Positions 9,480 to 19,173 are shown, numbered from the stretch's first letter. The stretch: DNA of 64,000 nucleotides from Pseudomonas sp. R37(2017) (GCF_002113375.1 NZ_NEHO01000018.1:51075-115074), one strand, 5' to 3'. Made by a program: numbers and translations. The notes: a model not told the origin generated them from the letters alone.

Positions 9480-9546
9480 AACACCCTATCCACTGAAGGT
9501 CTTGGCGGGCAAAAAACAAGCCGAGGATTATACCTGAGCTATGACC

Positions 9547-11514
9547 TCACGCGCCAGTTGAGGTCGGGTTTGATGCGGAAACATTGCGACTCAAGAGGTC
9601 GCGCAGTTGATTTTTCTCTTCGCTGGTCAATTCGCTTTGACGCGCTTTTCTAAGAAGTTGTTCCAGGTTTCGCTCGCGTTGGCGGGCTGACAAGCTAGTA
9701 ATGGTGTCGAAAAACTGTTGTTCAAGGTTATCTCCATCAATCAGCCATTCCTTTTCCGCCAGGGCCTTGAGCAGGCGACCTTGCTCCGTGCCATGCCAGC
9801 GGGCAATCAGCTGAATTGAGTTTAGCTTGGGATTCTTCTGCACGGCTTCGAGCAGCGCCACCAGCAATTGTGTGTTGGTGTGATCCTCGGCGGCGAAGTG
9901 CCCGGCATCCTCGACTTTTTCGGCCAGTTGCGGGTGGTGCAGCAGTGTGCGCAAGGCGGCAAGGGTTGGCGGTTCTACGGCGGCGGGCACCCGTGGCGCG
10001 CGGGGTTGATCACGATCGCCGCCCCGTTTGCCGTTTTTGTCCCAGGGTTTCTTGTCCCATTTCCTGCCTCCTGCACCGGGTTTCTTCGGCGTCCATTCCT
10101 GCTGCGGCACATACATTTCCTGTGCCTGCGGCTGATGATAGTCGCTGTAATCGGGCATTGCGTCGTAATCGATGCCCGGGTCGTAGGCCGGCGGAGCTTC
10201 CTGCGGGGCGCTTTGGGCCAGCTGGCTCACCGCTTCGCCGCTCAGGCCGGTGATTTCGCTCAGGCGCTGACGCATCAAGGTGCGCAGGTTGGCGCCCGGG
10301 ACTTTGTCGATCAGTGGCGCGGCGAGGGTGGCCATGTGGGCCTTGCCCTCGAGCGAGCGCGGATCGGCCTCTTCCGTCAATTGCTGGAAGAAGTAATCGG
10401 CCAGTGGCTGCGCATGCTGGTTGATCCGGGCGCGGAAGGCGTCGGTGCCTTCGGAGCGGACCAGGGTGTCCGGGTCTTCGCCCTCGGGCAGGAACAGAAA
10501 GCGTGCGCGACGACCGTCCTGCAAGCTTGAAAGTGTCGCCTCCAGTGCCCGCCATGCAGCGTTGCGACCGGCCTGATCGCCGTCGAAGCAGAACAGCACG
10601 CTCGGTACGACGCGAAACAGTCGCTTGAGGTGTTCCTCGCTGGTGGCGGTGCCCAGGGTCGCGACAGCATTGCGCAGGCCTTGCTGGGCCAGGGCGATGA
10701 CGTCCATGTAGCCTTCGACGACGATGATTTCGTCGAGGTTGCGGTTGGTCTTGCGTGCTTCGTACAGGCCGTAGAGTTCCTGGCCTTTATGGAAAACCGG
10801 AGTTTCCGGGGAGTTCAGGTACTTGGGTTTGTCGTCGCCCAATACCCGGCCGCCGAATGCGATGACGCGCCCGCGACTGTCGCGGATAGGGAACATCACG
10901 CGGTCGCGGAAGCGGTCGTAACGTTTGCCGCTTTCGGCGTTTTCGATCAGTAGGCCGGCATCGATCATGGCCTTTTGTTGCAGGGTATCGCTGCTCAAGT
11001 GCTTGAACAGGTTGTCCCAGCCGGGTGGAGCAAAGCCGAGGCCGAAATCCCGGGCGATTTCACCGGTCAACCCGCGACCTTTCAGGTAATCCACGGCGGC
11101 CTTGCGTGATGGATGGCTTTTCAGGGCCTGACGATAAAAGTCGGCAGCGGCGCTGAGTAGCGGGTACAGCGGCGAATCGGTCGGTTGTCGCGGTTTGTGC
11201 GACCGGCCGCTTTCCTCGCGGGGGACTTCCATGCCGGCGGCTTTGGCCAGTTCTTCGACAGCCTGGACGAAATCCAGGTTGTCGTGGTCCATGATGAAGC
11301 CGAGGGCGTTGCCGCCAGCGCCGCAGCCGAAGCAGTAGTAAAACTGCTTGTCGGGGCTGACGCTGAACGACGGAGTCTTTTCTTTATGGAACGGGCAGCA
11401 GGCAGTGTGGTTCTTGCCGGCTTTTTTCAGTTGCAGGCGCGAGCTGACCACGTCGACGATGTCGGTGCGGTTCAGAAGGTCGTCAATGAAGCTCTGGGGA
11501 ATTAGCCCGGCCAT
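9547..11514 (-). CDS. dnaG: DNA primase
   Basis: The protein is 655 residues from the ATG at 11514. The frame is open 20 codons further, but MAGLIPQSFIDDLL is the usual Pseudomonas N-terminus and GAGAACGCC precedes it. A CHC2 zinc finger (CCPFHKEKTPSF...YYCFGCGAGG, about 39-66) is followed by the TOPRIM catalytic core with VVEGYMDVIAL and FDGDQAGRNAA. A proline/lysine-rich linker (about 430-520) precedes the helical DnaB-binding domain. DnaG makes the RNA primers for replication. It lies between rpsU and rpoD as in most gammaproteobacteria. Confidence 0.97.
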   Translation of the reverse strand: MAGLIPQSFIDDLLNRTDIVDVVSSRLQLKKAGKNHTACCPFHKEKTPSFSVSPDKQFYYCFGCGAGGNALGFIMDHDNLDFVQAVEELAKAAGMEVPREESGRSHKPRQPTDSPLYPLLSAAADFYRQALKSHPSRKAAVDYLKGRGLTGEIARDFGLGFAPPGWDNLFKHLSSDTLQQKAMIDAGLLIENAESGKRYDRFRDRVMFPIRDSRGRVIAFGGRVLGDDKPKYLNSPETPVFHKGQELYGLYEARKTNRNLDEIIVVEGYMDVIALAQQGLRNAVATLGTATSEEHLKRLFRVVPSVLFCFDGDQAGRNAAWRALEATLSSLQDGRRARFLFLPEGEDPDTLVRSEGTDAFRARINQHAQPLADYFFQQLTEEADPRSLEGKAHMATLAAPLIDKVPGANLRTLMRQRLSEITGLSGEAVSQLAQSAPQEAPPAYDPGIDYDAMPDYSDYHQPQAQEMYVPQQEWTPKKPGAGGRKWDKKPWDKNGKRGGDRDQPRAPRVPAAVEPPTLAALRTLLHHPQLAEKVEDAGHFAAEDHTNTQLLVALLEAVQKNPKLNSIQLIARWHGTEQGRLLKALAEKEWLIDGDNLEQQFFDTITSLSARQRERNLEQLLRKARQSELTSEEKNQLRDLLSRNVSASNPTSTGA

Positions 11515-11942
11515 GGCGTTCTCGTCATCTGCGCTGAAAGGAGCCCGAAACGTACGGCGACCGAACGCTGTCATTGTTTGAGGCGCGCAAGGTGTGCGGC
11601 TCGACCAGTGTCGTCTGCGTAATCGCTGTCGGGAAGTGTATCTGCCGAAAATCCACTGACGTTAATGCCAATCAGTATTCGACTGTTTTGAATGTGTTGC
11701 GCTGAATCCGCTGCGGCCAATCATAGGCTTCGGATAGCTCATCATTTGGCGCGCAAGCAGGCGCCTTGGGCTGATCGTCGTGAGAGGAATCAGTGGGTGT
11801 GCTCGTCAGTAGCCTTGAAAGGCTCGTCAGAAAAGACGTGCACCGCTGGCAAAGAGCCAGGTCTGACGCGGTAAAGCAGATTTGTCGCGGTCGCGTCTGC
11901 GGCGTTGACGGTGAAGCATCAAGCGTTTTACGCAAATGCCAT
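11515..11942. other. Spacer between rpsU and dnaG with no supported gene
   Basis: About 430 bp between the rpsU terminator and dnaG. An 87-codon minus-strand frame (11672-11935) has Ser/Thr/Arg-rich, low-complexity composition and no clear ribosome binding site, so I do not call it. The region probably contains the dnaG-rpoD promoter(s). A TACACT hexamer on the minus strand around 11640 is a possible -10 box, without a convincing -35. Confidence 0.4.
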
Positions 11943-11965
11943 AAGCCCGGCTGAGGGCCGGGCTT
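11943..11965 (-). terminator. Stem-loop after rpsU
   Basis: AAGCCCGGC (11943-11951) pairs with GCCGGGCTT (11957-11965). On the minus strand it lies about 30 nt after the rpsU stop. The T tract that follows is weak, so it may end or attenuate transcription into dnaG. Confidence 0.7.
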
Positions 11966-11994
11966 GGCAGAAGCTTGCTACGATCGTCTGTGTA

Positions 11995-12210
11995 TTAGTA
12001 CAGACGAACGGCGCGGCGCTGTTCGCGCTGAACTTTCTTGGCGTGACGCTTAACAGCAGCAGCTGCTTTGCGCTTACGCTCAGAAGTTGGCTTCTCGTAA
12101 AATTCGCGGCTACGAACTTCAGCCAGTACACCGGCTTTTTCGCAGGAGCGCTTGAAACGACGCAGAGCTACGTCGAAGGGTTCGTTCTCTTTTACTTTGA
12201 CGGCTGGCAT
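11995..12210 (-). CDS. rpsU: 30S ribosomal protein S21
   Basis: This 71-residue, very basic protein begins [19 protein letters not shown], carries the SCEKAG and [15 protein letters not shown] segments and ends RRAVRLY, the exact pattern and length of gammaproteobacterial S21. It takes part in initiation on the small subunit. It diverges from tsaD, with about 200 bp between the two starts holding both promoters. It is the first gene of the rpsU-dnaG-rpoD cluster. Confidence 0.98.
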
Positions 12211-12409
12211 CCAGAGCTACCTTCATTCATTACCGGGGTCAACATCCTCGCGGCAAAAGAGCACTTGAAGACGTCGGTTTTTAAGGGTTGCGGATGTTAA
12301 CCCCTCAACGCTCGGAATGCAAAGCCTCTGATCGAAAACCGCTGGTCGGGGCATCACGCGACGACTATTATGCGCGCCTTCGAATTCAGCCTAAACAAGG
12401 CGCAAACCC

Positions 12410-13435
12410 ATGCTAGTACTGGGATTAGAAACTTCCTGCGACGAAACCGGCGTCGCATTGTATGACAGTGAGCGCGGTCTGCTGGCCGACGCGCTGTTCA
12501 GTCAGATCGACCTGCATCGTGCCTATGGTGGCGTAGTGCCGGAGCTGGCTTCGCGCGATCATGTCAAACGCATGCTGCCCTTGATTCGTCAGGTGTTGGC
12601 CGAGGCCGACTGCGTACCGACCGAGATTGATGCAATTGCCTACACCGCGGGTCCTGGCCTGGTCGGTGCCTTGCTGGTGGGGGCTTCCTGTGCGCAGGCG
12701 CTGGCCTTTGCCTGGGGTATTCCGGCTCTCGGCGTGCACCACATGGAAGGCCACTTGCTGGCGCCCATGCTGGAGTCGCAACCACCGGAATTCCCGTTCG
12801 TCGCTTTGTTGGTGTCCGGCGGCCATACGCAACTGGTTCAGGTCGACGGAATTGGTCAGTACGCGCTCTTGGGCGAGACTCTTGATGACGCCGCCGGCGA
12901 AGCTTTCGACAAGACGGCGAAGATGATGGGCCTCAATTATCCGGGCGGACCGGAGATCGCTCGCCTTGCAGAGCGGGGCGTTGCAGGACGTTTCGTCTTC
13001 CCGCGTCCGATGTGCGACCGTCCGGGCCTGGATTTCAGCTTCAGCGGCCTGAAGACCTTTGCGTTGAACACCTGGCAACAGTGCGTCAGCGCTGGAGACG
13101 ACGGCGAGCAAGCCCAATGCGACATCGCGCTGGCGTTCCAGCAGGCCGTGGTGGAGACTTTGACCATCAAGTGCAAGCGTGCCCTGAAGGCCGCCGGCAT
13201 GAAGCGCCTGGTGATCGCCGGGGGGGTCAGTGCCAACAAGGCGTTGCGCGCTTCCCTGGAAAAAATGCTCGGCGATATGAAGGGCGATGTGTTTTATGCC
13301 CGTCCGCAGTTCTGCACCGATAACGGCGCAATGATCGCCTTTGCCGGCTGCCAGCGCCTGCAAGCCGGCCAGCAGGAAAGTCTGGCAATCAGTGTGCAGG
13401 CGCGCTGGCCGATGGAGCAGTTGTCGGCGTTGTGA
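12410..13435 (+). CDS. tsaD: tRNA N6-threonylcarbamoyladenosine transferase subunit TsaD
   Basis: This 341-residue protein has the ASKHA fold of the Kae1/TsaD family. It begins VLGLETSCDETGVALYD, has the metal-binding HHMEGH motif near 109-114, VSGGHTQLV, the ATP loop DDAAGEAFDKTAKMMGL, and CTDNGAMIAFAG near the C-terminus. With TsaB and TsaE it transfers threonylcarbamoyl onto A37 of ANN-reading tRNAs. It is monocistronic, divergent from rpsU and convergent with plsY. A TATTAT hexamer at 12368-12373 is a plausible -10 box. Confidence 0.97.
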   Translation: MLVLGLETSCDETGVALYDSERGLLADALFSQIDLHRAYGGVVPELASRDHVKRMLPLIRQVLAEADCVPTEIDAIAYTAGPGLVGALLVGASCAQALAFAWGIPALGVHHMEGHLLAPMLESQPPEFPFVALLVSGGHTQLVQVDGIGQYALLGETLDDAAGEAFDKTAKMMGLNYPGGPEIARLAERGVAGRFVFPRPMCDRPGLDFSFSGLKTFALNTWQQCVSAGDDGEQAQCDIALAFQQAVVETLTIKCKRALKAAGMKRLVIAGGVSANKALRASLEKMLGDMKGDVFYARPQFCTDNGAMIAFAGCQRLQAGQQESLAISVQARWPMEQLSAL

Positions 13436-13458
13436 TGGGCGGCGCTCATGTCCGGTCG

Positions 13459-14028
13459 CTAGAAATGCCGTTCGCGCCCGGCGAACAGGTCGCGTAGATT
13501 GCCGCGATGACGCCAGACGATCAGCCCGGTGAGCGTGCTCATGGGCAGCAGGGCGGCCGGCTCTTGCCAGGCCAGCAACGGCAGGGTCAGCGGTGTGGCG
13601 ATGAGAGCGGCCAGGGAGCTGGTACGGGTCAGGTAGAACGTCAGCAGCCAGGCGCAGACTGCCAACAGCGCTGCAGGCGGATACAGGCCCAGCAACATGC
13701 CGGCAGCGGTGGCGACACCCTTGCCGCCGCGAAAACGGAAGTACAACGGAAACAGATGGCCGATAACGGCATAGACGCCGATCCAGGCCTGCTCCTGCTG
13801 GGAAAGACCCGCAAGACGCGCGATCAGTACCGGCAGCAGGCCTTTGCAAAGGTCGCCGAGCAGGGTCAGGATGGCGAGTTTCTTGCCGGCCAGTCGCAGC
13901 ATGTTGGTGGCGCCGGCATTGCCAGAGCCACTCATTCGCGGGTCGGGGTTGCCGGTCAGGCGGCTGAGCAAAATGGCAAAGGACAGAGAGCCGAGCAGGT
14001 AGGCGAGGATCGCCAGTAACCAAAACAT
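13459..14028 (-). CDS. plsY: Acyl-phosphate glycerol-3-phosphate acyltransferase
   Basis: This 189-residue inner-membrane protein has about five hydrophobic helices. The three PlsY motifs are visible: GSGNAGATNMLR near the first loop, FRGGKGVAT in the middle and GLIVWRHRGN near the end. It transfers an acyl group from acyl phosphate to glycerol-3-phosphate, the first step of phospholipid synthesis. It diverges from folB, with 74 bp to the folB TTG start. Confidence 0.95.
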   Translation of the reverse strand: MFWLLAILAYLLGSLSFAILLSRLTGNPDPRMSGSGNAGATNMLRLAGKKLAILTLLGDLCKGLLPVLIARLAGLSQQEQAWIGVYAVIGHLFPLYFRFRGGKGVATAAGMLLGLYPPAALLAVCAWLLTFYLTRTSSLAALIATPLTLPLLAWQEPAALLPMSTLTGLIVWRHRGNLRDLFAGRERHF

Positions 14029-14102
14029 GCTAACTATTCCGGGCGGGGAAGCCCTGATTCTAACGGCGCATTGCGCCCTTGTCGTGTAGCGGAGAGAAGT
14101 GC

Positions 14103-14459
14103 TTGGACAGAGTGTTTATCGAGGGCCTGGAAGTCGACACGGTGATTGGTGCCTACGACTGGGAGCGAGGCATCCGACAGTGCTTGCGTCTTGACCTGAG
14201 CTTCGCCTGGGATAATCGCCCGGCCGCAGCCGGTGATGACCTGACCCTGGCGCTCGACTACGCCAGTGTTTCTTCGCGCATCCAGGCATTTGCCGAGCAG
14301 GCGCAGTTCCAGTTGGTCGAAACCTTCGCCGAGCGCCTGGTCGAGGTATTGATGAGCGAATTCAAGATCACCTGGATGCGCCTGAAGCTGACCAAGCCTG
14401 GCGCTGTCCCGGCTGCCACCGGCGGTGTAGGCGTGGAGATCGAGCGCGGATGTCGCTGA
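14103..14459 (+). CDS. folB: Dihydroneopterin aldolase
   Basis: The family start is the TTG at 14103 (DRVFIEGLEVDTVIGAYDWER), preceded by GGAGAGAAG. It gives 118 residues, the usual FolB length, whereas the longer frame from 14079 has no ribosome binding site. The conserved GAYDWER, the DYASV segment and LTKPGA..ATGGVGVEIER at the C-terminus are present. FolB cleaves dihydroneopterin to 6-hydroxymethyl-dihydropterin in folate synthesis. It overlaps folK by 10 nt, so the next step is probably translationally coupled. Confidence 0.93.
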   Translation: MDRVFIEGLEVDTVIGAYDWERGIRQCLRLDLSFAWDNRPAAAGDDLTLALDYASVSSRIQAFAEQAQFQLVETFAERLVEVLMSEFKITWMRLKLTKPGAVPAATGGVGVEIERGCR

Positions 14460-14968
14460 CTCAGGTTTATCTCGGGCTCGGTAGCAATATCGAGCGTGAA
14501 ACCCATTTGCAGGCGGGGCTCGATGCATTGGCGGCGTTTCTTGTCGATATCCGCTGTTCGGCGGTGTTCGAAAGCCAGCCGGTGGGCATCAAGAGCGGGC
14601 CGTTCTTCAATTTCGTGGTGTCGGCCTATACGGATCTACCGCTGATCGAGCTTGATCGTCGATTGAAGTTCATCGAGGCGGATAACGGCCGATATGCGCC
14701 GGATCGCCGAGGTTTGCCGCTGGACATCGACGTGTTGTTGTTCGGTGATCTGGTGGGCAACTTCGATGGCCTGGTCTTGCCGCGGGCAGAAATCCTGAAA
14801 AACGCGTTCGTTCTGTGGCCACTGTCGTTGATAGCGCCTGATCGAGTACACCCGGGCGTAGGCAAGAGTTTTGCGACCTTGTGGGCCGAATCCCGGATTG
14901 ATCAGGTGTTGGCGCCGGTGAAGTTTGAGTGGCGTGGCGAGCAGCTGACACCTTCAGATTTGTTGTGA
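14450..14968 (+). CDS. folK: 2-amino-4-hydroxy-6-hydroxymethyldihydropteridine pyrophosphokinase
   Basis: This 172-residue protein begins with YLGLGSNIERE and contains FFNFVVSAYTDL, RRLKFIE and the catalytic RGLPLDIDVLLFGD with the DxD magnesium site. HPPK transfers pyrophosphate from ATP to the FolB product before its coupling to p-aminobenzoate. The ATG lies inside the end of folB. A REP doublet follows the gene. Confidence 0.95.
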   Translation: MSLTQVYLGLGSNIERETHLQAGLDALAAFLVDIRCSAVFESQPVGIKSGPFFNFVVSAYTDLPLIELDRRLKFIEADNGRYAPDRRGLPLDIDVLLFGDLVGNFDGLVLPRAEILKNAFVLWPLSLIAPDRVHPGVGKSFATLWAESRIDQVLAPVKFEWRGEQLTPSDLL

Positions 14969-14980
14969 CCTTACTGGCGT

Positions 14981-15045
14981 CTTCGCGAGCAGGCTCGCTC
15001 CTACAGGGTTAGCGTAAGTCTGTGGGAGCGAGCCTGCTCGCGAAG
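14981..15045. repeat. REP doublet between folK and cca
   Basis: Two inverted REP cores (CTTCGCGAGCAGGCTCGCTC and its near-perfect inverse ending GCTCGCGAAG) separated by about 20 bp. It lies between two convergent genes, where it may act as a transcription end or processing barrier. Confidence 0.9.
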
Positions 15046-15049
15046 CTTT

Positions 15050-16279
15050 TCAGATCGACGCGGTCTCTTTGTAGGCTTTCAAGGTCTTTAGCCGTTCACG
15101 CTTGATCGCTTCCCCCAGCTCCGGCCCCTTGAATCCTTTCTCCAGCAATGGCTGAACCGCCACGCTGCGAGCTGCAGTTGCCGCGCCGCGCAAATAATCC
15201 GCCTGTGGATAACTTCTTTCCTCAAGCCCTTTGCGCCCCCGCGCATCCATCTCGCATGCTGCGATGAATTCCTCGAACCGCTGTGGTCGGCGGTAAACAT
15301 CGAAGCTCTGCAGCAACTCCAGCAGCGTCGATGGCTTGAGTTCCAGGGCGCGATGGCCATGGGTGTGATATTCGCCCACCAGCAGCGCCAGTTCCTGGCA
15401 GTCCCTCGGCACCTTGAAACGTTCATTGACTGCTTTGATCAGCTTCAGGCCTTTGAACTCGTGGGCAATGTGTCTTGGCCATTCTTCCTCTGGCGTCAGT
15501 CCTTTGCCCAGGTCGTGGAGCAGGCAGGCCCAGCGCACTGTCAGTGGCTGGTTGTGTATGGCGGCTTGCTGCAAAACGCTCAAGGTGTGTGCACCCGTGT
15601 CGATTTCCGGGTGGTGGGTCGGGGGTTGTGGTATGCCAAACAGTGCATCTACCTCTGGCATCAGCGCCTTGAGGGCGTCGCAGGCGCGCAAAACCTCAAT
15701 GAATACCTGTGGCTGATCTTCCATGAGGGCCCGGGAAATTTCCTTCCAGCTGCGCTCCGGGGTCAGCGCTTCAAGCTCGCCTGACTCGCTGAGTTGGCGC
15801 ATCAGTTCCAGGGTTTCCGGGGCGACGGTAAAGCCCAGCGACGCATAACGCGCCGCAAAGCGGGCAACACGCAGGACTCGGAGAGGATCTTCGGCAAATG
15901 CCGGGGAAACATGGCGAAGCAGACGCGCTTCGAGATCGCGCTGGCCGTGGTACGGGTCGGTCAGGTTCTGCTGATCGTCTTCGGCCATGGCATTGATGGT
16001 CAGGTCGCGACGAATCAAGTCTTCTTCGAGGGTGACCTCAGGGCTGGCGTGAAAAGTGAAGCCGCCGTACCCACGTCCGCTTTTGCGTTCGGTGCGGGCA
16101 AGGGCGTATTCCTCGCCGCTCTTCGGATGAAGGAATACCGGGAAATCCGCACCCACCGGGCGGAAGCCCCTGGCGAGCATTTCTTCGGTGGTGGCGCCGA
16201 CCACGACCCAGTCGATATCGGTAACCGGTTTACCCAGCAGGCGATCGCGAACCGCACCGCCGACTTTATAAATACGCAT
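15050..16279 (-). CDS. cca: Multifunctional CCA tRNA nucleotidyltransferase/phosphohydrolase
   Basis: This 409-residue protein starts MRIYKVGGAVRDRLLGKPVTDIDWVVVG, with the class II nucleotidyltransferase signature GGAVRD and the DxD metal pair near residues 21-23. An RRDLTINAMA segment follows. The C-terminal half carries the HD phosphohydrolase motif LLHDLGKG, found only in the long gammaproteobacterial form. It repairs or adds the 3' CCA of tRNAs. Although the adjacent tRNA already encodes CCA, repair remains necessary. It is the last gene of the minus-strand run here. Confidence 0.96.
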   Translation of the reverse strand: MRIYKVGGAVRDRLLGKPVTDIDWVVVGATTEEMLARGFRPVGADFPVFLHPKSGEEYALARTERKSGRGYGGFTFHASPEVTLEEDLIRRDLTINAMAEDDQQNLTDPYHGQRDLEARLLRHVSPAFAEDPLRVLRVARFAARYASLGFTVAPETLELMRQLSESGELEALTPERSWKEISRALMEDQPQVFIEVLRACDALKALMPEVDALFGIPQPPTHHPEIDTGAHTLSVLQQAAIHNQPLTVRWACLLHDLGKGLTPEEEWPRHIAHEFKGLKLIKAVNERFKVPRDCQELALLVGEYHTHGHRALELKPSTLLELLQSFDVYRRPQRFEEFIAACEMDARGRKGLEERSYPQADYLRGAATAARSVAVQPLLEKGFKGPELGEAIKRERLKTLKAYKETASI

Positions 16280-16342
16280 AAAAAACCTCCGTTAGCTCGA
16301 CAGGATAACCGTTGCATCGAGCTTTCGGAGGTACAAGCCGGA

Positions 16343-17905
16343 TCAAAGATGGATGACAGCCAGGTCCAGGCGCCCGTATTCACCTTCGCCGTGTTCGCTT
16401 CTGGGTGGCACATGGTGGGTTTTCATCACGGTTTCCCCTTGCAGGGTTTCCAGGTGAATGTCGAAACCCCAGAGGCGGTGCAGGTGTTTGAGTACTTCTT
16501 CGGTCGAGTCCCCCAGCGGTTTGCGGTCGTGTTGCTGATGGCGCAGGGTCAGGGAGCGGTCACCGCGCCGGTCGATGCTGTAGATCTGCACGTTGGGCTC
16601 GCGATTGCCCAGGTTGTACTGCGCCGCGAGGGTTTCACGGATTGTGCGGTAGCCACTTTCGTCATGAATGGCGGGTACCAGCAGGTCGTCCTTCTGGTCG
16701 TCATCGAGAATGCTGAACAGCTTCAGGTCACGGATCACCTTGGGCGACAGGTACTGCAGGATGAAGCTCTCATCCTTGAAGCTGCTCATGGCGAACTTGA
16801 CGGCTGCCAGCCAGTCGGTACCGGCAATGTCAGGGAACCAGCGGCGATCTTCTTCCGTTGGCTCTTCGCACATGCGCCGGATGTCGCGGTACATGGCAAA
16901 ACCCAGGGCATAGGGGTTGATGCCACTGTAGTAAGGGCTATCGAAACCCGGTTGGAACACCACGCTGGTGTGGGAAGTCAGGAACTCCATCATGAAGCCG
17001 TCGGTGACCAGGCCCTCGTCGTACAGGTCGTTCATCAGGGTGTAATGCCAGAACGTGGCCCAGCCCTCGTTCATCACCTGGGTCTGACGTTGTGGATAAA
17101 AATACTGGGCGATCTTGCGCACGATGCGCACGATTTCCCGCTGCCATGGCTCCAGCAGCGGCGCATGTTTTTCGATGAAATACAGGATGTTTTCCTGGGG
17201 TTCGGCGGGGAAGCGTGCGTTGTCCTTGTCGCTGAACTTGTCCGCGCCCTTGGGTATGGTGCGCCACAGATCGTTGATCTGTTTCTGTAAATGCTCCTCC
17301 CGATCCTTTTGCCGACGGCGTTCTTCTTCCGCGGAAATCGGATAAGGGCGTTTGTAGCGGTCGACACCATAGTTCATCAGCGCATGGCAGGAATCGAGCA
17401 GGTCCTCAACCGCGTCGATACCGTGTCGTTCTTCGCATTGCATGATGTACTGCTTGGCAAACACCAGGTAATCAATGATCGAGCTGGCGTCGGTCCAGGT
17501 GCGGAACAGGTAATTGCCTTTGAAAAAGCTGTTGTGCCCGTAGCAGGCATGGGCCACCACCAGCGCCTGCATGCAGATGGTGTTTTCTTCCATCAGGTAG
17601 GCGATGCATGGGTCGGAGTTGATCACTATCTCGTACGCCAGCCCCATCTGGCCGCGGGTGTAGGATTTTTCAGTACTGAGGAAGTGCTTGCCGTAGGACC
17701 AGTGGTGATAACCCAGGGGCATACCGACCGAGGCGTAGGCGTCCATCATCTGCTCGGCGGTGATCACTTCGATCTGGTTAGGGTACGTATCGAGGGCATA
17801 ACCGGCCGCAATACGACTGATTTCGCGGTCGTATGCCTGGATCAGCTCGAACGTCCATTCGGAGCCGGTGGAAATGGGTTGGCGCTTCTGCTCTTTGGCG
17901 GTCAT
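16343..17905 (-). CDS. SpoVR family protein (YcgB-like)
   Basis: This 520-residue cytosolic protein is recognisable by the WTFELIQAYDREISRIAAGYALDTYPNQIEVI start, the MPLGYHHWSYGKHF segment and NEGWATFWHYTLMNDLYDEG. The family is widespread, is needed for spore cortex formation in Bacillus and has no established biochemical role in Proteobacteria. It overlaps the upstream YeaH gene by 4 nt and follows PrkA. This trio is conserved and is linked in enterics to starvation and the general stress response. The gene is full length. Confidence 0.93.
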   Translation of the reverse strand: MTAKEQKRQPISTGSEWTFELIQAYDREISRIAAGYALDTYPNQIEVITAEQMMDAYASVGMPLGYHHWSYGKHFLSTEKSYTRGQMGLAYEIVINSDPCIAYLMEENTICMQALVVAHACYGHNSFFKGNYLFRTWTDASSIIDYLVFAKQYIMQCEERHGIDAVEDLLDSCHALMNYGVDRYKRPYPISAEEERRRQKDREEHLQKQINDLWRTIPKGADKFSDKDNARFPAEPQENILYFIEKHAPLLEPWQREIVRIVRKIAQYFYPQRQTQVMNEGWATFWHYTLMNDLYDEGLVTDGFMMEFLTSHTSVVFQPGFDSPYYSGINPYALGFAMYRDIRRMCEEPTEEDRRWFPDIAGTDWLAAVKFAMSSFKDESFILQYLSPKVIRDLKLFSILDDDQKDDLLVPAIHDESGYRTIRETLAAQYNLGNREPNVQIYSIDRRGDRSLTLRHQQHDRKPLGDSTEEVLKHLHRLWGFDIHLETLQGETVMKTHHVPPRSEHGEGEYGRLDLAVIHL

Positions 17906-19173
17906 GTCACTAACCTGCGCTGGAAGAGTTCACGGAAGACCGGATAGATATCCCCGGCCGAGACCAGTTGTTGCTGGGCAAACGTGTCGGAAAAGGCTTC
18001 GGCGATGCGCTCGTATTCGAACCACAGGGCCTGGTGTTCGCGTGGGGTGATCTCAACGTAAGTGTAGTACTGCACGAATGGCATGATCTGGTTGATCAGG
18101 ATGTCACGGCAGATCGGCGAGTCGTCGTTCCAATTGTCACCGTCGGAGGCCTGGGCGGCGTAGATGTTCCACTCATTGCTCGGATAACGTTCGGCCATGA
18201 TCTCCTGCATCAGTTTCAAGGCGCTGGAAACGATGGTGCCGCCGGTCTCCCGGGAGTAGAAAAATTCCTCTTCATCCACTTCGCGGGCGCTGGTGTGATG
18301 GCGAATGAATACGACATCGATCTTGTCGTAGTTACGCTTGAGAAACAGATACAGCAGGATGAAGAAGCGTTTGGCGATGTCCTTGGTCGCCTGGGTCATC
18401 GAGCCGGACACGTCCATCAGGCAGAACATCACGGCCTTGGAGCTGGGATTGGGTTGTTTGATGAGCAGGTTGTACTTGAGGTCGAATGTGTCGAGGAACG
18501 GGATGCGATTAATGCGCGCACTGAGTTTTTCGATTTCTTCTTCGATTTTCTGAATATCGCCGAAGTTGTCCGGTTCTTCCTGCTTGAGTCGCAGAAGTTC
18601 TTCCTTGGCTTCGCGCAGTTTCGCCCGGCTGCTGCCGGACAGCGCGATGCGCCGGGCGTGGGCTGAACGCAGGGTGCGGATGATGTTGATCCGCGATGGG
18701 TTGCCCTCGCTGCTGATCCCGGCACGTACGGTCTTGAAGGTATCGGTGCCGGTCAGGTTGCGCTTGACCAGGTTTGGCAGCTCAAGATCCTCGAACATGA
18801 ATTCGAGGAATTCTTCCTGGGTGATCTGGAAGACGAATTCGTCCATCCCTTCGCCGGAATTGCCGGCCTTGCCGGGGCCTCGACCGCCACCGCCTCCCGG
18901 CGGGCGGGCGATATGTTCGCCGCTGGTGAATTCCTTGTTGCCCGGGTGCACGACCGTCTGCTTGCCCCCGCGGCCATGGTGGAGCACCGGCTCGTCGATG
19001 TCGCGGCCGGGAATGCTGATTTGTTCGCCGTGTTCCATATCGGTAATGGAGCGCCGGCTGACCGCCTCTTCGACAGCCTTTTTAATGTGATCACGGTAGC
19101 GTCGCAGAAACCGCTGGCGGTTCACCGTGCTCTTGTTCTTGCCATTGAGACGTCGGTCGATCACATAGCTCAT
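17902..19173 (-). CDS. YeaH/YhbH family (DUF444) protein with von Willebrand A-like domain
   Basis: This 423-residue protein begins MSYVIDRRLNGKNKSTVNRQRFLRRY, contains a basic, glycine-rich stretch (PPGGGGGRGPG near 90-102) and, in the C-terminal half, a VWA-type fold with the MIDAS-like DVSGSMTQATKD. DUF444 proteins accompany the PrkA kinase. Here the stop overlaps the SpoVR gene start by 4 nt, and PrkA ends about 200 bp upstream. A role as PrkA partner is inferred from the constant linkage. Confidence 0.92.
   Translation of the reverse strand: MSYVIDRRLNGKNKSTVNRQRFLRRYRDHIKKAVEEAVSRRSITDMEHGEQISIPGRDIDEPVLHHGRGGKQTVVHPGNKEFTSGEHIARPPGGGGGRGPGKAGNSGEGMDEFVFQITQEEFLEFMFEDLELPNLVKRNLTGTDTFKTVRAGISSEGNPSRINIIRTLRSAHARRIALSGSSRAKLREAKEELLRLKQEEPDNFGDIQKIEEEIEKLSARINRIPFLDTFDLKYNLLIKQPNPSSKAVMFCLMDVSGSMTQATKDIAKRFFILLYLFLKRNYDKIDVVFIRHHTSAREVDEEEFFYSRETGGTIVSSALKLMQEIMAERYPSNEWNIYAAQASDGDNWNDDSPICRDILINQIMPFVQYYTYVEITPREHQALWFEYERIAEAFSDTFAQQQLVSAGDIYPVFRELFQRRLVT

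Noticed and set aside
11672..11935. 87-codon minus frame between rpsU and dnaG
   Set aside because: Ser/Thr/Arg-rich sequence without domain or ribosome binding site; it would be co-linear with the operon but shows no coding signs beyond being open.
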